DNA of 64,000 bases from Blautia sp. (GTDB taxonomy: Bacteria; Bacillota; Clostridia; Lachnospirales; Lachnospiraceae), in the NCBI GenBank assembly GCA_030841965.1, contig JAUUSJ010000004.1:4715-68714 (forward strand), given 5' to 3'. Below the pieces are notes generated by a model. The model saw only the letters and a program-made list of their open reading frames with translations, ran no database searches and had not been told where the DNA came from. The position numbers and the translations under genes are program-made. Below are positions 55,650 to 61,407 of this stretch, piece by piece (the first letter of the stretch is position 1; the number at the start of each line of letters is the position of its first letter).

Positions 55650-55688
55650 ACCGTACGGTTTATATTTTCACCAGAATATGATTTCTGG
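55650..55688 (+). other. Two small palindromes in the cinA leader
   Basis: ACCGTACGGT (55650-55659) and CCAGAA/TTCTGG (55671-55676 with 55683-55688) lie between pgsA and cinA. Possible regulatory hairpins; nothing else visible. Confidence 0.3.
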
Positions 55689-55702
55689 TTTAGGACGAAA
55701 AG

Positions 55703-56941
55703 ATGAATGTAGAGCTTATTTCTGTTGGAACAGAGTTTTTGATTGGTAAGTCAATTAATACAAATACATTTTATTTGGCGGAGCGTCTTTCTTCACTTGG
55801 ATATCAGGTGAATGAGCAGATTGTAGTGGGAGATGAGATTAGTCAGATTCAGCGAGCTCTAAAGGGTTCTATCGAGCGCTCCGATATTGTTTTTGTCATG
55901 GGTGGTCTTGGTGCGATGAAAGACGATGTCACGAAAAAGGCAGTTGTCGAGGCTCTAGATATTCCACTTGTAGAAAATCCAATAGTAAAAAATCAGATTA
56001 AAAATCGATTTGAGGATATATCGAAAGTTTCTCAAAATATTTGGAGACAGGCGATGACTCCAAAGGGAGCAGTACTTTTAGAGAATAAGCAAGATATTAT
56101 CCCTGGTTTTATTATATCTTTTGAGGGAAAAAAGATTATCTTGCTTCCAGGAAATCCAAAACAGTTAAAACAGATAGTGGACCAAAAAGTAATGCTCTAT
56201 CTAAAGGATTGGCAGCCTAGCATTATCTGCTCTGAGATTATAAAAATTATGGGAGTGACCGAACAAGATGTCATGGAGAAGCTTGGGAACTTGATGGAGA
56301 GTGAGAACCCTAAAATTACAACCTACTCTCACACGGGGGAAGTTCATCTTCGTATTATCGCTAAGACCGATTCAAAGAAAGACGGGAAAAAGCTTGTCGC
56401 TCCGATTTTGGAGGAGATAAAAAACTGTTTTGGAAATCTAGTCTACTCGACAAAGGAAGAGGAGACACTTGAGGAGAATGTCGTATCTCTCTTAAAGAAA
56501 TATAATATTACTGTATCTACGGCTGAGTCTTGTACCGGCGGATGTCTGGCAGGAAGGCTTGTAAATATATCTGGTGTATCCAATGTCTTTGGACAGGGCT
56601 TCATTACTTACTCGAATAAGGCGAAGAAAAAACTAATCGGAGTAAGCAAAAATACATTGAAAAAGCACGGCGCTGTATCCAAACAGACTGCGAAGGAGAT
56701 GGCAGAGGGAGTCTCTGTCACGACAGGTTCCGATGTGGGAATCGGTATTACAGGCATTGCAGGTCCGGAGGGCGGCACAGACGAGAAGCCAGTGGGTCTT
56801 GTCTATATTGGATGCTATGTGAAAGAGAAGGCAATTGCGAGAGAGTATCATTTTGTTGGAGATAGAAACGATATCAGAGAACAGTCTGTTATGGCGGCAC
56901 TCGCACTTCTTAGGACAACGATTTTGGATAATTATAAATAG
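55703..56941 (+). CDS. cinA: CinA-family competence/damage-inducible protein
   Basis: 412 residues. N-terminal MoaB-like domain (ISVGTEFLIGKSINTNTFYLAERL, FVMGGLGAMKDDVTK), C-terminal CinA amidohydrolase domain (STAESCTGGCLAGRLVNISGVSNVFGQG, GITGIAGPEGGTDEKPVG). Relatives are NMN amidohydrolases. In Firmicutes recA usually follows; here a terminator and a mobile element do. Confidence 0.93.
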   Translation: MNVELISVGTEFLIGKSINTNTFYLAERLSSLGYQVNEQIVVGDEISQIQRALKGSIERSDIVFVMGGLGAMKDDVTKKAVVEALDIPLVENPIVKNQIKNRFEDISKVSQNIWRQAMTPKGAVLLENKQDIIPGFIISFEGKKIILLPGNPKQLKQIVDQKVMLYLKDWQPSIICSEIIKIMGVTEQDVMEKLGNLMESENPKITTYSHTGEVHLRIIAKTDSKKDGKKLVAPILEEIKNCFGNLVYSTKEEETLEENVVSLLKKYNITVSTAESCTGGCLAGRLVNISGVSNVFGQGFITYSNKAKKKLIGVSKNTLKKHGAVSKQTAKEMAEGVSVTTGSDVGIGITGIAGPEGGTDEKPVGLVYIGCYVKEKAIAREYHFVGDRNDIREQSVMAALALLRTTILDNYK

Positions 56942-56950
56942 GTTTAAAAG

Positions 56951-56992
56951 AGTCATTATCTTCGAGAATAAGAAGATAGTGACTTTTTTTAT
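56951..56992 (+). terminator. Terminator of cinA
   Basis: 12-bp stem with one G-T (56951-56962 with 56973-56984) and seven T. Confidence 0.9.
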
Positions 56993-56994
56993 GA

Positions 56995-57176
56995 AATTAT
57001 ACTAGGGTCAAAAGGTTGGAAATTCGATACAAGCTTGTTTGTGAGAATATTTAGAAAATAGACATAGAATTATAAACATTTTTTCAAGAAACCGCATGAA
57101 CACTTGATTTCAGAGCTTAAAAAATCTAAAAATCAAAGATTTTACGACAGATTTACGACAAAATTTTCAAAAACAT
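56995..57176. other. Left boundary region of the mobile element
   Basis: AT-rich sequence without a gene. It contains the direct repeat TTTACGACA at 57141-57149 and 57152-57160, preceded by a small hairpin (AAATCT/AGATTT). Such repeats could be recombinase arm sites. The true attachment site cannot be fixed without the right end. Confidence 0.3.
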
Positions 57177-57228
57177 AAAAAGACAGGGTGGAAAGTCCAA
57201 AATATAGATTCTCTATCCCTGTCTTTTT
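57177..57228. terminator. Terminator of the DUF1492 gene
   Basis: Perfect 12-bp arms (57177-57188 with 57217-57228), A run on one side and T run on the other, so it works on both strands. Confidence 0.8.
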
Positions 57229-57263
57229 TGTTTGCTATTTCATATATGTCAGCAAAGGCATGT

Positions 57264-57364
57264 TCCCATTTTGGGAATCTGCTATATCAATTATTTGCTA
57301 TCTAACATTTGCTCGGTCAAGATGCATCCCTATTTTGGGACTCCATTATGTTTGCTCGGTCAAG
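57264..57364. repeat. Short direct repeats at the 3' end of the DUF1492 gene
   Basis: TTTGCTCGGTCAAG occurs at 57308-57321 and 57351-57364, 43 bp apart. A related CCC(T)ATTTTGGGA palindrome occurs at 57264-57276 and 57328-57340. The first pair makes the minus-strand LDRAN codons appear twice, once after the stop. Confidence 0.55.
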
Positions 57365-57736
57365 TACTTTTTGAAATTCTTTTAGGGCTTGTTTATGCAA
57401 AGCAATGGTATAGTGGCAACAATATCCTATTTCACTCCCTATCATCTCATAAGCCTTATGTTCTATGTATCGCTTATAGAGGATAGCAGAGAGCCTTTTG
57501 TCTGGCATCTTTTTGAGCTGGTCTATCACTTCTAATTTTAGTTTTCCAGTCTCTTCTATCTCTTCATCTATCTTTCTCTCTTTTTCCTTTATGCGCTCGG
57601 ATAAGGTATCAAGAGCTTTTCCAGTGCCACCAGAGGTATTATGTAGTATCTCTTCTAGGTATTCCTTGCAGGCTGTTAGGTTGTGGATGGTGGCGTCTTT
57701 ACTTTTTACTTGCTGTAAATATTCTTTGGCTGTCAC
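57317..57736 (-). CDS. DUF1492-type phage regulatory protein
   Basis: 139 residues from GTG (57736), with SD AGGAGGG 8 nt before. N-terminal MTAKEYLQQVKSKD, a central coiled coil (about 45-70), and a sigma-like helix-turn-helix at the C-terminus (RLSAILYKRYIEHKAYEMIG, then IGYCCHYTIALHKQALKEF). These features fit DUF1492/RinA/ArpU-like late-gene transcription regulators of phages and satellites. Confidence 0.75.
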   Translation of the reverse strand: MTAKEYLQQVKSKDATIHNLTACKEYLEEILHNTSGGTGKALDTLSERIKEKERKIDEEIEETGKLKLEVIDQLKKMPDKRLSAILYKRYIEHKAYEMIGSEIGYCCHYTIALHKQALKEFQKVLDRANIMESQNRDAS

Positions 57737-58255
57737 GGCTTTTACCCTCCTAGATATGGTTTTGTTTGGAGATTAGTATACATGATTTTGGGAGTGTTGG
57801 GAACAGCCTTATTTGAAACTTGTATGACATCCTTTCTTTTAACGAACTGGTATTCACAACACTAGTTCGATTTTTTAGTTTCTTGTGAAATACTAAGTTT
57901 TACTAACCTCTAGTTTTTCAATTTCTTCAATTTCTTCTCAAATGTTGGATTTTGTAAGGTTCTCACATCCCTATTCTCAAGTACCGAAATGGTAGCAGGA
58001 CAAAAAGAAGAGGAAGAGGACAAGGGGGTAACGAATTGTTATCGAGTTTGGGACAGCTAAGTTTCTGCTGCCAAATTAAGATATCTGTAGAGTTCTGTAT
58101 AAGCTTTATATTTGCTCTTATTTGGCTTTTAGGTGGTGAATGGAGTATTCCAGCCGTTACAAGAAAAAGCAATCTAAAGGCAAATTTAGGGTGTCTGAGA
58201 ACAACAAAAAAGAGTACCAAAACAGGGGGATAACGTTTGGTACTCTAATGATATA
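57737..58255. other. Non-coding, repeat-containing region
   Basis: About 520 bp with no convincing gene. It holds a terminator-like hairpin at 57843-57876, GGTAGCAG-containing sequence shared with 59287 onward, and a GGAGTATTCCAGCCGTTACA segment that resembles 59579-59608. These look like decayed copies of the module further right. Confidence 0.45.
57838..57876 (+). terminator. Terminator-like hairpin, copy 1 of a repeat
   Basis: 9-bp stem (57843-57851 with 57861-57869, one G-T) then six T. The first 18 bp, 57838-57855, recur exactly at 59324-59341. Confidence 0.65.
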
Positions 58256-58325
58256 TTGACATATGGGGAAGTGTTGAATCACTTTCTTTATTATCTCACA
58301 TTTGTTTGGAAAAAGCAAGGAAAAA

Positions 58326-58486
58326 TGAACACCAGTTCTTTAAAAATATGCTATTCTATCATTTCAAGTGTACTAAATATGTCAAAATGTGACATGTTTA
58401 TGCCATATGAAATAATGCTCTATGGTGAATGGTACGGAATGATAAAGAATGATAAAGCATTTTCCCTCTTGCAATACTTGGCTTAA
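58326..58486 (+). CDS. Doubtful small ORF
   Basis: 52 residues if started at ATG 58326 after AAGGAAAA; 76 if from TTG 58256. The composition is protein-like, but I recognise nothing and the antitoxin promoter P1 overlaps its 3' end. Confidence 0.25.
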
Positions 58487-58497
58487 TGTGCTATAGT
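58469..58497 (+). promoter_or_regulatory. Promoter P1 of antitoxin RNA 1
   Basis: TTGCAA (58469-58474), 17-bp spacer, TATAGT (58492-58497). The spacer's 3' part and -10 (TTAATGTGCTATA) are identical to P2. Confidence 0.75.
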
Positions 58498-58502
58498 AGG
58501 GG

Positions 58503-58653
58503 TATAAAAATAACCGCCGCTATGTGGTAGATAGTGACGGTTAAAGGAAAACCAGAAGATAGATGAAGCCTATCCGCTCTGGTATTAAGTTAACAGTTAC
58601 AAAATGCAAGCTGCCTACTCGAGCCAAGAGACAAGGCGGCTTGCTTATTTTCT
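58503..58653 (+). ncRNA. Putative antitoxin RNA 1, convergent to toxin 1
   Basis: Bounded by P1 and the hairpin 58606-58615/58635-58644 followed by TTATTTT. It contains a hairpin 58512-58523/58531-58542 with the loop sequence GTGGTAG shared with RNA 2. The 3' end overlaps the toxin 1 stop region, as in type I systems of Firmicutes. Confidence 0.65.
58606..58653. terminator. Bidirectional terminator shared by toxin 1 and antitoxin RNA 1
   Basis: 10-bp stem with one G-T (58606-58615 with 58635-58644), T-rich on both exits, immediately next to the toxin stop codon (58645-58647). Confidence 0.8.
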
Positions 58654-58722
58654 ATAATTCAAAATTGCTACAATGAGCAAAGCTACGCTCACAATTAAGC
58701 TTAACTCTTCGTATGTAGTCAT
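58645..58722 (-). CDS. Type I toxin 1 (putative holin-like toxin, 25 residues)
   Basis: ATG at 58722 reads MTTYEELSLIVSVALLIVAI then LNYRK. A short N-terminal part with the typical T-Y-E/S motif, one membrane helix (about 8-20) and a basic tail match the Hol_Tox-like family of type I toxins. The SD is GGGTGAGG, 4 nt before the ATG, the form usual for this family. Expression would be blocked by the convergent RNA from P1. It would act at the membrane. Confidence 0.82.
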   Translation of the reverse strand: MTTYEELSLIVSVALLIVAILNYRK

Positions 58723-58785
58723 AAGCCTCACCCTTTCTACGGAATAGAACGGATGACTGCACGCCTTTCTGATTTTCCTGTGTAA

Positions 58786-58814
58786 AGTATAGCATAATGA
58801 AACTCTATGAGCAA
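58786..58814 (-). promoter_or_regulatory. Promoter of toxin 1
   Basis: Minus strand TTGCTC (58814-58809), 17-bp spacer, TATACT (58791-58786), giving a 5' UTR of about 55 nt. Confidence 0.65.
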
Positions 58815-58822
58815 CCATAAAA

Positions 58823-58839
58823 CATGATAAAGTATCATG
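58823..58839. repeat. Palindrome between the divergent promoters of the two modules
   Basis: CATGATA and TATCATG arms around 3 nt (58823-58839). It lies between the toxin 1 promoter and P2, so may be an operator. Confidence 0.45.
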
Positions 58840-58853
58840 AGTGAATTTTTTGG

Positions 58854-58882
58854 TTGCAATATTTATCTTAATGTGCTATATT
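58854..58882 (+). promoter_or_regulatory. Promoter P2 of antitoxin RNA 2
   Basis: TTGCAA (58854-58859), 17-bp spacer, TATATT (58877-58882). Confidence 0.75.
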
Positions 58883-58887
58883 AAAGA

Positions 58888-58986
58888 CAGAAAAAGGGAA
58901 AGCCAAAGCGACTTACCCTTATAAATAATAAGTGACTATTTTTTTATATAGTCGCCATTATGTGGTAGTGATGGCGACTACTTTTT
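58888..58986 (+). ncRNA. Putative antitoxin RNA 2, convergent to toxin 2
   Basis: About 100 nt, from P2 to a perfect 10-bp terminator (58949-58958 with 58971-58980) and TTTTT. Its 3' end covers the toxin 2 stop codon. Its 5' part (GGGAAAGCCAAAGCGACTTA, 58896 on) is nearly the same as the 5' end of the toxin 2 mRNA on the other strand. Confidence 0.7.
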
Positions 58987-59067
58987 CCCCTTGAATATCT
59001 GATAACACAGACCTACAAGGGAAATAAGAACTATGGTAAATTCAAACAAATCTGAATATGTAACCAT
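58978..59067 (-). CDS. Type I toxin 2 (putative holin-like toxin, 29 residues)
   Basis: ATG at 59067 reads MVTYSDLFEFTIVLISLVGL then CYQIFKGKK. One membrane helix (about 9-22) and a Lys-rich tail, the same family as toxin 1. SD GGAGGGG is 6 nt upstream. The stop TAG lies inside the antitoxin terminator stem. Not visible by ordinary gene-length cut-offs. Confidence 0.87.
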   Translation of the reverse strand: MVTYSDLFEFTIVLISLVGLCYQIFKGKK

Positions 59068-59085
59068 AAGAACCCCTCCTTTCGT

Positions 59086-59122
59086 AAGATTGGAGGGATT
59101 TTTCTTTCTCCCTCCGTAAAAA
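59086..59122 (-). promoter_or_regulatory. 5' UTR hairpin with anti-SD in toxin 2 mRNA
   Basis: GGAGGG and CCCTCC arms form a hairpin, and the same TCCCTCC can pair with the toxin SD (GGAGGGG at 59080-59074). A switch that keeps translation off until processing is plausible. Confidence 0.5.
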
Positions 59123-59159
59123 GAGGGCAAGTCGCCTTGGCTTGGCTTTCCCAAATACC

Positions 59160-59188
59160 ATTATACCACAAGTTTTCACTAGTTTCAG
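59160..59188 (-). promoter_or_regulatory. Promoter of toxin 2
   Basis: Minus strand CTGAAA (59188-59183), 17-bp spacer, TGG-TATAAT extended -10 (59165-59160). Confidence 0.7.
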
Positions 59189-59754
59189 CTTATTTTTCAA
59201 TACGCAAAATATTCCCTATTTTCTTTGTATATCGCCGTGAATGAGTGTACTAACACAAGAATCTACGCAATATTTTACTTGTTTTGGTAGCAGAAGACAA
59301 AAAAACTGTATAACAACGAACACTTTAACGAACTGGTATTCGGAACATCAGTTCTTTTTGCGTTCTTAAATTTTTCATTTTCTTGAAAACCATAACATTT
59401 GATAACAAATCTAGTATTTTCTAGTAGTTTTCATTTGGCAGCAGGAGAAATAATTTTTTCTGAAACTGAGGTTTTCTGAGGTTTTTAAGTTCTTGCGCTG
59501 GCGCAATCTTGAGTATTCTTGAGTGAAGAAAAAGGGTATGCGCATTATTCACCCCCTTACTAATTTCCTCTGAAACTGGAGTATTCTGGAGCAATACAGC
59601 CGTTACAGATAAAAAGTTATATTTTCTCATTTTATCATCCGAAAAAATCTCATTTTTCTACTTTTTGCGAAAAATACCAGCCCCTCAACAGTTCCCCATT
59701 GATTCCGTTTATTGATAAGGTGGGGGGAGTAGTGTTCCCTGCTGCCATTTAGAC
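59189..59754. other. Non-coding region with decayed repeats
   Basis: No credible gene. It contains GCCGTGAATGAGTGTAC (59237-59253 area) matched by GCCGTGGATGAGGGTAC near 59909-59925, terminator-like repeat copy 2, and inverted bits such as TGCGCTGGCGCA (59495-59506). Looks like remains of more toxin-antitoxin units. Confidence 0.45.
59324..59359 (+). terminator. Terminator-like hairpin, copy 2 of the repeat
   Basis: TTTAACGAACTGGTATTC (59324-59341) repeats 57838-57855. Stem GAACTG(G)/(T)CAGTTC followed by TTTTT. Confidence 0.6.
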
Positions 59755-59883
59755 AAAAAAGAAAAGCCCTCTAAGCAAATAGAGGACTCTTCATGGTAGA
59801 AAAATATTATTTGAAAATCGCAAAAGAAAAAAAGACGAAAAAATTTTCATCTTGATAATACCATATGGAAAAGGAATTTGCAA
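59754..59883 (-). ncRNA. Putative minus-strand small transcript (degraded toxin unit?)
   Basis: Minus promoter TTGCAA (59883-59878), 17-bp spacer, TATTAT (59860-59855), and a terminator with 6-bp stem (59768-59773 with 59780-59785) and T-rich tail. A 19-codon frame begins with MKIFSSFF but has no SD, so it may be a dead toxin. Confidence 0.4.
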
Positions 59884-59962
59884 TATTTTCCTTGTTTTTA
59901 TCTTATATAGCCGTGGATGAGGGTACAAAGAAAAGAAAAAGCGCAAAATTTTCCTTATTTTC

Positions 59963-60068
59963 TTGCAAAACTTAGGAAAATATGATATAGTGATGAAGAT
60001 AAAAGATACGATTTCCAAATCAAAAAGAGAGCTAACAACTTGTATTGGTTGTGTAGGCTCTCTTTTTT
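59963..60068 (+). ncRNA. Putative plus-strand small RNA with own promoter and terminator
   Basis: TTGCAA (59963-59968), 17-bp spacer, TATAGT (59986-59991); transcript from about 59998 to a GAGAGC/GCTCTC-based stem (60027-60062) and T run. About 70 nt, no ORF. Resembles the antitoxin units to its left. Confidence 0.5.
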
Positions 60069-60299
60069 GTGTGTAATATTAAATAGTTACTAAGTTCACA
60101 GTACTTTTATGCCTGTGTTAAATTTTCATTTTTGCCTTTCATTAAGGCTTTTCATTTGCTAGTAGTTTATATATTTACTACCCTAAAAAGCGAAAACAAA
60201 TTTTAATGTATGTATGTATTTGGTAAGCCAAATTCACTTTTACAATATTTTTATCTTGGATAATATAAAATTATGTTCATTTATTGTCGTTTTTTTTAA

Positions 60300-60328
60300 T
60301 TGCAAAAGTAGGCTTGTTATGATATACT
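60300..60328 (+). promoter_or_regulatory. Promoter of the 31-residue small gene
   Basis: TTGCAA (60300-60305), 17-bp spacer, TATACT (60323-60328). Confidence 0.75.
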
Positions 60329-60357
60329 CTATAAAAATTGAATAAGGAGGTAATACT

Positions 60358-60453
60358 ATGATAGATTATAAAAAAAGTATAATCAAACTGCTTGATAGAT
60401 TGAATGAAACGCAGTTAAAAAGATTTTATAAGCTTCTAAAATCTTCATTGTAG
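60358..60453 (+). CDS. 31-residue hypothetical protein of the mobile element
   Basis: Reads MIDYKKSIIKLLDRLNETQL then KRFYKLLKSSL. Basic, helical, no membrane segment. SD AAGGAGG 8 nt upstream, strong promoter and own terminator, so very likely translated. Short proteins of this look (KIIKLL-D-LN-LKR-YKLLK) occur in phages and integrative elements; function unknown. Confidence 0.65.
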   Translation: MIDYKKSIIKLLDRLNETQLKRFYKLLKSSL

Positions 60454-60474
60454 CACTTACATAAATTAGTGCAA

Positions 60475-60511
60475 AACCGTTACTGTTGCCGCAGTAGCGG
60501 TTTTTTTTGTT
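60475..60511 (+). terminator. Terminator of the small gene
   Basis: 11-bp stem with one G-T (60475-60485 with 60492-60502) and eight T. Confidence 0.9.
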
Positions 60512-60716
60512 TGGTGTATATATCCTTATTATTATAAAAGTTTATCATTATTTATCATTGCTTATCGCTTTTCACAATCATAACAAATAAATATCATTTT
60601 GTCTAGTCATAAAATATATAAAATATTGCTAATGTTTAGTGAAAAAAGTGTTGTTATAGTGACATATAGCGAAAAAAATATTAAACATATGGAAAATATT
60701 TATATTATCTTTAATT

Positions 60717-61061
60717 TTAGTTCAGCAATAAATCTAGTGCTTTCCATTGTTCCAGTGTTAAATTTGATAATTTTTGGAGCACTCTTTTCTGTGGTGTGTT
60801 TTCTTCTTTCATTGCATAACTAACTAACAAAATCAATTTGTCATCATCCGATAGTTTAGTGAACATTTCACCTTCACCAGTCCGAAGCCACATTTCATTT
60901 ACATTAAACTCTTTGCACATTAAAATTAAAGTAGATTCGCTAGGAGTTATTTTCCCAACTTCATATGATGCTATAGTTTGACGTTTTACTCTTAGCCTAT
61001 CTGCAAAATTTTGTTGCGTTAATCCTAATTCTTTTCTTAGTTGTTTTATTCTCTTATTCAT
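60717..61061 (-). CDS. XRE-family repressor of the element
   Basis: 114 residues from ATG 61061 (SD AGGTGG 8 nt before); the frame is open upstream but crosses the promoter. An N-terminal helix-turn-helix (RIKQLRKELGLTQQNFADRL, RQTIASYEVGKITPS), then a short C-terminal part with LTLEQWKALDLLL. Divergent from the excisionase-like gene, the typical place of an Stl/CI-like master repressor. Confidence 0.9.
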   Translation of the reverse strand: MNKRIKQLRKELGLTQQNFADRLRVKRQTIASYEVGKITPSESTLILMCKEFNVNEMWLRTGEGEMFTKLSDDDKLILLVSYAMKEENTPQKRVLQKLSNLTLEQWKALDLLLN

Positions 61062-61083
61062 TAATTCACCACCTTTCAATATT

Positions 61084-61151
61084 ATGCTAACAAAAAAAAG
61101 CAATTTAGTCAACAAAAAACTATTGACAAAAGCAATTAAAATGCTTATAAT
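61084..61151. promoter_or_regulatory. Divergent promoter/operator switch
   Basis: Plus: consensus TTGACA (61123-61128), 17-bp spacer, TATAAT (61146-61151). Minus: TTGACT (61112-61107), 17-bp spacer, TAGCAT (61089-61084). The two -35 boxes form an inverted repeat GTCAA/TTGAC 10 bp apart, so one repressor dimer could cover both. Confidence 0.75.
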
Positions 61152-61201
61152 AGCAATATAATCAACAACAAACAATGACAACATAGAAAGGAAAATAAAT
61201 A

Positions 61202-61402
61202 ATGCGAAAGAGTTTAATAACAAAAGTAAATCCTAATAATACAGTACTGATTACATATTCACAGGCAATAGAAAGGTATAACTTAGGCAGGAATAAAGTT
61301 TATGACCTTGCAAAAGAAGCAGATGCAATCATTAAGATTGGCAAGTCTGCAAGAATTGATATGAAGAAAATGGACGAATTCGTTTTGTCCTTTAAGGGGT
61401 GA
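61202..61402 (+). CDS. Excisionase-like helix-turn-helix protein
   Basis: 66 residues. Reads with LITYSQAIERYNLGRNKVYDLAKEADAIIKIGKSARIDMKKMDEFV in residues 16-61, the MerR/excisionase winged-helix pattern (substrate: attachment DNA). SD AAAGGA. Overlaps the primase reading frame. Family call good; whether it drives excision or transcription is open. Confidence 0.82.
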   Translation: MRKSLITKVNPNNTVLITYSQAIERYNLGRNKVYDLAKEADAIIKIGKSARIDMKKMDEFVLSFKG

Positions 61403-61407
61403 TGGCT

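Noticed and set aside
57963..58233. Overlapping open frames on both strands (85 and 65 codons)
   Set aside because: No SD, no recognisable domain, and the region shares decayed repeats with 59.3-59.6 kb; treated as non-coding.
59421..59630. 69-codon minus-strand frame
   Set aside because: No proper SD and poor composition; overlaps hairpin-forming sequence. It resembles the decayed frame near 58.1 kb rather than a gene.
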